Shown: piece by piece, positions 58,366-64,000 of the stretch
Numbering within the stretch: position 1 is the first letter of the stretch
Layout: every line of letters starts with the position of its first letter
Assembly: GCA_031552405.1 (NCBI GenBank)
Contig: JAVBMN010000013.1
Coordinates: forward strand, 55,880-119,879
Source: UBA1794 sp031552405
GTDB taxonomy: Bacteria; Bacteroidota; Bacteroidia; Bacteroidales; Bacteroidaceae
Length of the DNA stretch: 64,000 bases
Reading direction: 5' to 3'
Made by a program: the position numbers and the translations under genes
The notes under the pieces: generated by a model
The model's database searches: none
Told to the model about the DNA's origin: nothing
Seen by the model: the letters and a program-made list of their open reading frames with translations, nothing else

Positions 58366-61014
58366 TTATTCTTCTCGGTATGAACCAAATGTTCCATCCG
58401 GAGTCATTGTTTCGGCACTGATATTCATCTCCCGACACGTAGCATTATTGAAGAAACTTACGGAGGCTTTTCCTTCTGAGTTGGTCTTCACATTGGGATT
58501 CCAGTAAAGGGTACGGCGAAAGTCCTCTTTTTTAGGGAGCTGTGACTCGCTGTAGTTGGGGTTGTAAAAATCGCGGGGTAGGGAGAAACCTTGCAAGGAA
58601 GTCATACGCACCCCTATCGGTTCGCGCGCCTTGGCACGGTTGGATTTCAGCTTAAGCATTACAAGTACAATAAGCTCTCCTCTAAGCTCTGGTACCAGTT
58701 CCGGCTTTATTGCATAGTAAGTGGCGGGGGACTCTATGATAGCAATGGATTCCACATCAGACGAATTGTACTGGGCAATCAGCGCATCTTTTTCTTCTTT
58801 TGTTTCTATCATATTATCAGATTCTGCTTCTGAGAAAGTACCATCAGTTTCCATTGTGGCAATGCCCGGCTCGGAACCTTCAAAGCTGCTGCCGGAGGAG
58901 GCGCTTGACGTTTTCTCGAAAAACACCCGTCGTCCTTTGTATCTGGGGTTAAAGTTGGGTGCTTCATAGCTGAAGAACGGATTGATACGAGTGAAGAACT
59001 CAAAAAACGGTTCATTATATCCGCTTGCCTGGTCTTCCAGTTTGTCTTCTTCCTCTTCTACATCGTATACAATGTTAAGACCTTTTTCTATGAATGAATT
59101 TCGCTCTTTCTTTCCTTTTACTACCAGCTCTTTCAGGGCTTTTGCATCTTTGCTGGCTTCCTCCAGTTCCAGACTGTCATTGAGGAGTGTTTCGTCATCG
59201 GCGGTTTCTTTCTCCTCTTTCAGCAGGTAGCGTGTTTTGTCCTTGCTGGCTTGCATGGCGGGGATGTAGGTATCGTAAAAGGAGTAAGGCCTTCCTTGCG
59301 GGGAGAAGACCCGATCCATTGTAATCCAGTATTCCTTCCGTTTACCGTCTTTTTGGGTTTCCATTTGAAGCTTCCATTTTCCAAAGAAGTCGTCGGCCAT
59401 GTAGTTGAAGTTTCCTTCATTGTCTGTTGGGCAGGAGGCGCGCTGGAAACCGCTGTCGGAGAACATTGTCATCTTTACATCCACATTCTCTTGCACCTTC
59501 TTGCGTGTGATAGACTTTACACTGCCGTCAATCAGCAGTCCTTTCTCTATTTTATGCATCGGCTGGAAAGGAGCTACTCCGGCCATCTGTTGCCAGGAAT
59601 AGCGGCGGAAGCCCTGGGTAAGCATCAGCAGATCCATTGCCAACAGGTGCGGCCGGTCAGTGCTCTCGAAATAGTAGCCCGGGTTGGAGATATATCCTTT
59701 CAGATCAGAAGAAAGGAGCAGGTTGGTAAGAATGTTCTCCTGATAGGAGGAGGGAATTGCCGTCCGGTTATCCTGTACGGCCATAGAAAGGGTGGTTTCT
59801 ACGGGAGTATCTGCTGCATCAGAAACGGATATTTGCATATTGATCTGTTCGAAGGCCTTGTACTCCTGTTTCTCCTGCATAACTTTCAGGTTCAGGGAGG
59901 GTGCTTTTCCGGATATATATACCAGCCTTTCCGCCAGTATCTTTCCTTCGGGGGTGAAGAGGGTCAGTTGGTTTACGCCTGCCAGCAGGTTTGATTTCGG
60001 GATCACAAGTGAATGCCCTGCCCCTGAAATAGAGGGGATGACAGTAAAGAAAGACAGCCTTCCGCGGCACATGGCCGTAATTCCCATTGGGACGGAGGCG
60101 TACTCCGGAGTGCCCAGCACCTGTATGCGTACCTGCTCGGGGTGAAGATTCTGCACCTGCATTACGCAGCCCTCCGTGTCAGCAGCAGGGGGAGTAAAGG
60201 AGGTGCCTTTCTTCTCATCGGTGCTTCGAATCCAGATTTTGCTTTTGCCTCCATCGGGAGTGTAAATGAACGACCCCATTCCTTCGTGCACGGTAGAGAA
60301 TACGGAAACAGTATCTCCCTGTGCATTGCAGATGCATCCTGCGGCTTCCTGCGGGCGGCCTTCTTTGTCCGTAACCTTGAAGGCAAGCGTAGAGGTAATG
60401 CCATTTACCAGCTGGCCGCCTTCGGGGAAAAACTCCACGTTCAGCTTCTTGGCAGAGGGAGCTTCCGCCCGCTTCTTGGGAATATTGTAGGAAGTGGGGC
60501 GCAGGCGTATGGTTTTCTTTTCATAGTCGCCCTCTGTTTCAGGTTTCTCGAAGATGGGGAATACGCGGGAGAAAAGGTTTGAATCGTCCCAGTTGAGCAT
60601 GAGGCGGGTATAGGCACGCACCTCATAAAAACCACTCTTCAGGGCGAGGCGGGTCAGGGGTATGGCTCCATCGGCCTGACCGTCGGTAATGCACAGCTTC
60701 TGGGTATTCATTACGTTTCCTTCCAGGTCGAGCAGTTCTACATACAGCACCCGGCTCATGGGGGTGGCTTGCAGGTGGCTGGCGGTGGTGACATAGGCCT
60801 TGAACCAGATGCTCTCGCCTATGAAATACCCGGTATTATCAAAGTGTAGGTACACCTTCTCCTGTTGGTACATGTGGTTGAAGGTCTGGATATTCTTCAC
60901 GAATGACTCCAGGCGGTGTAGCATGGCGGTATCCTGCTGTGCATGTGAGGCACTGCAGAAGAAAGCGGTGGCTATTAGCAATAACAAATGTTTCATGGCT
61001 CTGATTTGTTTCAT
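58366..61014 (-). CDS. Large MG2-like surface protein, paralogue 2
   Basis: About 882 residues with signal peptide MKHLLLLIATAFFCSASHAQ; the frame is open to 61050, but ATG 61014 or 60996 fits the signal. The N-terminal QEKVYLHFDNTGYFIGES and IWFKAYVT is followed by FFPEGGQLVNGITSTLAFKV, LLLSSDLKGYISNPGYYFES and LLMLTQGFRRYSWQQMAGV, as in paralogue 1. After about residue 640 there is a variable plug-like segment (DVESIAIIESPATYYAIKPE) and then the conserved end (FRRTLYWNPNVKTNSEGKAS, MNISAETMTP). The resemblance to TonB-dependent receptor plugs suggests a domain that interacts with a barrel partner. It follows paralogue 3 by 10 nt and is therefore a tandem duplicate in one operon. Confidence 0.75.
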   Translation of the reverse strand: MKQIRAMKHLLLLIATAFFCSASHAQQDTAMLHRLESFVKNIQTFNHMYQQEKVYLHFDNTGYFIGESIWFKAYVTTASHLQATPMSRVLYVELLDLEGNVMNTQKLCITDGQADGAIPLTRLALKSGFYEVRAYTRLMLNWDDSNLFSRVFPIFEKPETEGDYEKKTIRLRPTSYNIPKKRAEAPSAKKLNVEFFPEGGQLVNGITSTLAFKVTDKEGRPQEAAGCICNAQGDTVSVFSTVHEGMGSFIYTPDGGKSKIWIRSTDEKKGTSFTPPAADTEGCVMQVQNLHPEQVRIQVLGTPEYASVPMGITAMCRGRLSFFTVIPSISGAGHSLVIPKSNLLAGVNQLTLFTPEGKILAERLVYISGKAPSLNLKVMQEKQEYKAFEQINMQISVSDAADTPVETTLSMAVQDNRTAIPSSYQENILTNLLLSSDLKGYISNPGYYFESTDRPHLLAMDLLMLTQGFRRYSWQQMAGVAPFQPMHKIEKGLLIDGSVKSITRKKVQENVDVKMTMFSDSGFQRASCPTDNEGNFNYMADDFFGKWKLQMETQKDGKRKEYWITMDRVFSPQGRPYSFYDTYIPAMQASKDKTRYLLKEEKETADDETLLNDSLELEEASKDAKALKELVVKGKKERNSFIEKGLNIVYDVEEEEDKLEDQASGYNEPFFEFFTRINPFFSYEAPNFNPRYKGRRVFFEKTSSASSGSSFEGSEPGIATMETDGTFSEAESDNMIETKEEKDALIAQYNSSDVESIAIIESPATYYAIKPELVPELRGELIVLVMLKLKSNRAKAREPIGVRMTSLQGFSLPRDFYNPNYSESQLPKKEDFRRTLYWNPNVKTNSEGKASVSFFNNATCREMNISAETMTPDGTFGSYREE

Positions 61015-61024
61015 AATAATGGCT

Positions 61025-63697
61025 CTATTCTTCACTTTGGTACGAACCAAACACTCCTTCCGGAGTCATAGTTTCGGCACTGATATTCATCTCCCGGCAA
61101 GTAGCATTATTAAAGAAGCTCACGGAAGCTTTTCCTTCTGAGTTGGTCTTTACATTGGGATTCCAGTACAGGGTACGGCGGAAATCGTCTTCTTTGGGAA
61201 GCTGATACTCGCCGTAGTTGGGACTGTAAAAATCACGGGGAACTGAGAAACCTTGCAGAGAAGTCAAACGCACCCCTATCGGTTCACGAGCTTTGGGGCG
61301 GGTCGTGTTTAGTTTTAGCAGGATAACTACAATTTGCTTGCCTGAGGAAGCAAAGGAAGGTTCTAACATCGTGTAACAAGCCGGATCCTCAATAATCATG
61401 ATAGACTCTATATCTGACGAAGTAAGGTCAGAAAACTTGTAAATACCAGCCGCCATCAGATCAACTGAACTGGGGTTAATGGACTCACCCGCATGAAAGG
61501 TCTCTCCAATGCTGACACTGGATATGTTTTTAGTGAAGAGGTCACCAAAGTCACTTGCATAGCTCGAGGCGTAATTAAAAGCCACAGGTCTTCCTTTGTA
61601 TTTACATGTATATGCAAGGCCACCAGAACCGTCAGTAGCCACATCTCCTTCACTGGTTAGTACAACGTCATAGCTGAAATAGGGGTTGATGCGGGCTAAA
61701 AACTCATAGATCATTTCATTGTATCCGCCCGCCTTGTCTTCCAGCTTGTTTTCTTCTTCCGGAACATCATACACGATGCTGATACCGCGGTTTACGAATT
61801 CACTGCGTGTCATTTTACCTTTTACAACCAGTTCTTTTAGCGTCTTAGCGCCGGCAGTAGCATTCGCAAGTTCCATACTGTCGGTAAGAAGATCATCCAC
61901 CTTGACTGATTCGGTGTTATTCAGCAGGAAGCGTGTTTTGTCCCGGCTGACTTTCATCTCCGGGATATCGGTATCGTGAAAAGAGTAAGGCCGTCCCTGC
62001 GGAGAGAAGAGGCGATCCATTGTAATCCAGTACTCCTTTCGCTTGTTTTTCTTCCTGGTTTCTATCTGCAGGTCCCATTTACCGTACAAATCAGGAGCCT
62101 GGTAATTGAAGTTTCCGGCAGTATCGGTAGGGCAGTAGGCCTGTTGGTAACTGCTGTCGGTAAACATGGTCATCTTTACATCAATGTTCTCCTGATCCTT
62201 CTTTCTGACGATAGACTTTATTTTTCCATCTATTACAATGCCCTTCTCTATTTTGTGCATGGCCTCAAAAGGAGTTACTCCCGCCATTTGTTTCCAGGAG
62301 TAACGGCGGTATCCTTGGGTAAGCATCAGCAGGTCAAGCGCCTGAAGATGCGTCCTGTCATCGCTCTCGAAGTAATATCCGGGGTTGGAGATATAGCCTT
62401 TCAGGTCGGAAGAAAGCAAAAGATTGGTATAAATGTTTTCTTGATAGACAGAAGGGATCTCTGTCCCGTGGTCGCGTACGGCAAGGGAAAGGGTAGTTTC
62501 TATGGGGGTATTTTCATCATCGTATACCGAGAGATCCATATTCACTTGCTCAAAGGGCCGGTAGGCACTCTTGTTTTGACGGACTTCCAGGTTGAGGGCC
62601 GGCGCATATCCTGGGACAAATATCAGTCGCTCTGACAATACCCTTCCGTCCGAGGTAAACAGGGTAAGCTGGTTTACGCCCGGGGAGAGTTCCGACTTGG
62701 GGATCACAAGGGAGTATCCCGATTCTGTTACAGAGGGTAACATCTTAAATAATAAGAGTTTTCCGCGGCACATTGCGGTAAGGCCTGTCGGCACAGAAGT
62801 GTATTCCGGGGTGGCAGATACCTGTATCCGTACTTGTTCCGGATGAAAGTTTTGTACCTGCATCACGCAGCCGGAGAGTTCCGATATGGGAGGCGTGAAG
62901 GAAGTACCCTTCTTTTCGTCGGTGCTGCGAATCCATATTTTGCTCTTGCCTCCGTCGGGGGTGTAAATGAACGATCCCATGCCTTCATGTACGGTGGAGA
63001 ATACTGAAATGGTATCGCCCTGTGCATTGCAGATGCAGCCTGTGGCTTCCTGCGGGCGGCCCTCCTTGTCGGTAACCTTGAAGGCTACGGTAGAGGTGAG
63101 GCCATTGATCAGTTGTCCGCCTTCGGGGTAGAAGTCCACATTGAGCTTCTTGGCTGAGGGGGCTTGTGCCCGTTTCGTGGGAATCTTATATGAAACGGAA
63201 CGTAGGCGGATGGTTTTCTTGTCGTAGCTGCCTTCTGCCTCGGGTTTCTCAAAGATGGGGAATACGCGGGAGAAGAGGCTCTGCGTATCCCAGTTTAGCA
63301 TGAGTCTTGTATACGCACGCACCTCATAAAAACCGCTCTTCAGGGCAAGGCGTGTCAGGGGGATGGCCCCATCGGCTTGTCCGTTGGAGATGAGAAACTT
63401 TTGGGTGTTGAGCACGGTTCCTTCCAGATCGAGCAGCTCCACATAGAGCACCCTGCTCATGGGGGTAGTTTTCAGTTGGCTGGCGGTAGTTACGTAGGCT
63501 TTGAACCAGATGCTCTCACCTATAAAGTATCCCGTGTTGTCAAAGTGCAGATACACCTTTTCTTGCTGATAAAGGTGGTTGAAGGCCTGGATATTCTTTA
63601 CGAACGACTCCAAACGAATACGCGTACTGTCCTGTTCAGCATAGAGTGAAGAAGACAGAACTCCCAATAGAAGACAGACAATAAATATACGTTTCAT
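61025..63697 (-). CDS. Large MG2-like surface protein, paralogue 3
   Basis: About 890 residues from ATG 63697 (signal MKRIFIVCLLLGVLSSSLYA). Domain order as in paralogue 2, with QEKVYLHFDNTGYFIGES at about residue 45, FYPEGGQLINGLTSTVAFKV at about 200 and the same final block (WNPNVKTNSEGKASVSFFNN). Most of the sequence is close to paralogue 2, but the segment at about 61310-61680 differs completely and is more AT-rich, holding SDIESIMIIEDPACYTMLEP in a different setting. That is what a variable, possibly recombining, surface domain would look like. The promoter is weak (63722-63753). Confidence 0.75.
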   Translation of the reverse strand: MKRIFIVCLLLGVLSSSLYAEQDSTRIRLESFVKNIQAFNHLYQQEKVYLHFDNTGYFIGESIWFKAYVTTASQLKTTPMSRVLYVELLDLEGTVLNTQKFLISNGQADGAIPLTRLALKSGFYEVRAYTRLMLNWDTQSLFSRVFPIFEKPEAEGSYDKKTIRLRSVSYKIPTKRAQAPSAKKLNVDFYPEGGQLINGLTSTVAFKVTDKEGRPQEATGCICNAQGDTISVFSTVHEGMGSFIYTPDGGKSKIWIRSTDEKKGTSFTPPISELSGCVMQVQNFHPEQVRIQVSATPEYTSVPTGLTAMCRGKLLLFKMLPSVTESGYSLVIPKSELSPGVNQLTLFTSDGRVLSERLIFVPGYAPALNLEVRQNKSAYRPFEQVNMDLSVYDDENTPIETTLSLAVRDHGTEIPSVYQENIYTNLLLSSDLKGYISNPGYYFESDDRTHLQALDLLMLTQGYRRYSWKQMAGVTPFEAMHKIEKGIVIDGKIKSIVRKKDQENIDVKMTMFTDSSYQQAYCPTDTAGNFNYQAPDLYGKWDLQIETRKKNKRKEYWITMDRLFSPQGRPYSFHDTDIPEMKVSRDKTRFLLNNTESVKVDDLLTDSMELANATAGAKTLKELVVKGKMTRSEFVNRGISIVYDVPEEENKLEDKAGGYNEMIYEFLARINPYFSYDVVLTSEGDVATDGSGGLAYTCKYKGRPVAFNYASSYASDFGDLFTKNISSVSIGETFHAGESINPSSVDLMAAGIYKFSDLTSSDIESIMIIEDPACYTMLEPSFASSGKQIVVILLKLNTTRPKAREPIGVRLTSLQGFSVPRDFYSPNYGEYQLPKEDDFRRTLYWNPNVKTNSEGKASVSFFNNATCREMNISAETMTPEGVFGSYQSEE

Positions 63698-63721
63698 GGC
63701 GACTGGATTTAGCTTACTCCG

Positions 63722-63753
63722 CAAATAAACGAAATAACTAGAAAGTGTGCAAG
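63722..63753 (-). promoter_or_regulatory. Weak promoter before the tandem MG2-like genes
   Basis: On the minus strand CTTG (63750-63753), 20 nt, TTTATTTG (63722-63729), one mismatch to TAnnTTTG. It places the start near 63715, in agreement with ATG 63697. Confidence 0.45.
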
Positions 63754-63918
63754 CCTTTAAACGGATATTTTAGACAAAAGGTGCTTTTTTAGTATTCTCC
63801 CTCTTTTTATGTCTGAAAAGAAGCACTTATTTCGAACAAACAGGGAGGGTAATAACCGATAATGATTATCCGCATGATTCCCCCTTCAAACCTTTCTTGA
63901 ACGAAGGCGGTATGATGT

Positions 63919-63983
63919 AGGGGCGGATTGCAGCCGCCCGAATAAAGGAACGCCGATATAGCGGGCGGGGTCAATCCGCCCCA
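63919..63983. repeat. Palindromic REP-like repeat at the window end
   Basis: GGGGCGGATTG (63920-63930) pairs with CAATCCGCCCC (63972-63982), and the inner CCGCCCG pairs with CGGGCGG. It is a GC-rich imperfect hairpin in AT-rich surroundings, of the type scattered between genes in Bacteroidales. It may continue beyond the window. Confidence 0.7.
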
Positions 63984-64000
63984 ACCAGCACTAGCCAGCC

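Overview
The window is typical Bacteroidales chromosome, most like Parabacteroides or a close relative. The evidence is the Bacteroidetes-type promoters (TTTG, 18-21 nt, TAnnTTTG) in front of many genes, the absence of strong Shine-Dalgarno sites, the fused SecDF, DUF4294 and DUF4369-like proteins, and a coiled-coil surface lipoprotein beginning like Parabacteroides surface proteins (lipobox then CKDYDDD). Genus is an inference.

Layout. 0-4.4 kb: end of a DUF4271-like membrane protein, hemD, rnpA, yidD, nadA, an rRNA/tRNA methyltransferase and a DUF4294 protein. 4.5-11.4 kb: an outer-membrane protein and a helix-hairpin-helix/beta-barrel protein, a frameshifted winged-helix regulator, then the first of three large MG2-like surface proteins. 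11.4-24.3 kb: an unassigned clan GH-A glycosidase, GT2, acyl-CoA ligase, M20 deacylase, polysaccharide deacetylase, FemAB-like acyltransferase, MalY-type lyase, a small lipoprotein and NDH-2. 24.4-33.6 kb: a periplasmic-sensing histidine kinase, then a tyrosine recombinase locus with a coiled-coil surface lipoprotein, then tRNA-Gly and tRNA-Leu. 33.9-45.8 kb: GH105, typA, secDF, an endonuclease/phosphatase-fold protein, two rhomboids, HU and argS. 45.8-47.3 kb: a periodic palindrome array and a Y1 transposase inside about 250-bp inverted repeats. 47.3-56.8 kb: lolC/E-type permease, rbfA, O-methyltransferase, pyk, aroQ, xerD, a TPR lipoprotein, a DUF4369-like lipoprotein and yifB. 56.9-63.7 kb: two envelope proteins and a tandem pair of MG2-like surface proteins.

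Main discovery. The tyrosine recombinase gene (27640-28731) is followed 81 bp later by the sequence TAGTTGGGACGA (28813-28824), which recurs inverted at 32947-32958. The left copy opens the C-terminal half of an AraC-type DNA-binding domain with no start codon and two in-frame stops just before it. The right copy ends the N-terminal half of an AraC-type domain, on the minus strand, with its own promoter and ATG. Inverting the 4.15 kb between the copies joins the halves in frame into a complete 145-residue regulator, followed 32 nt later by the surface lipoprotein gene, all behind the fixed promoter. This looks like a phase switch that works by splitting and rejoining a regulator gene; as drawn it is in the broken (probably OFF) state.

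Other notable structures are intergenic arrays of short palindromic words spaced 21-22 bp apart (three loci), a Y1 transposase element whose two long inverted arms differ by exactly one 19-bp unit, and a relic repeat at 11.2-11.4 kb that ends in the same terminus.
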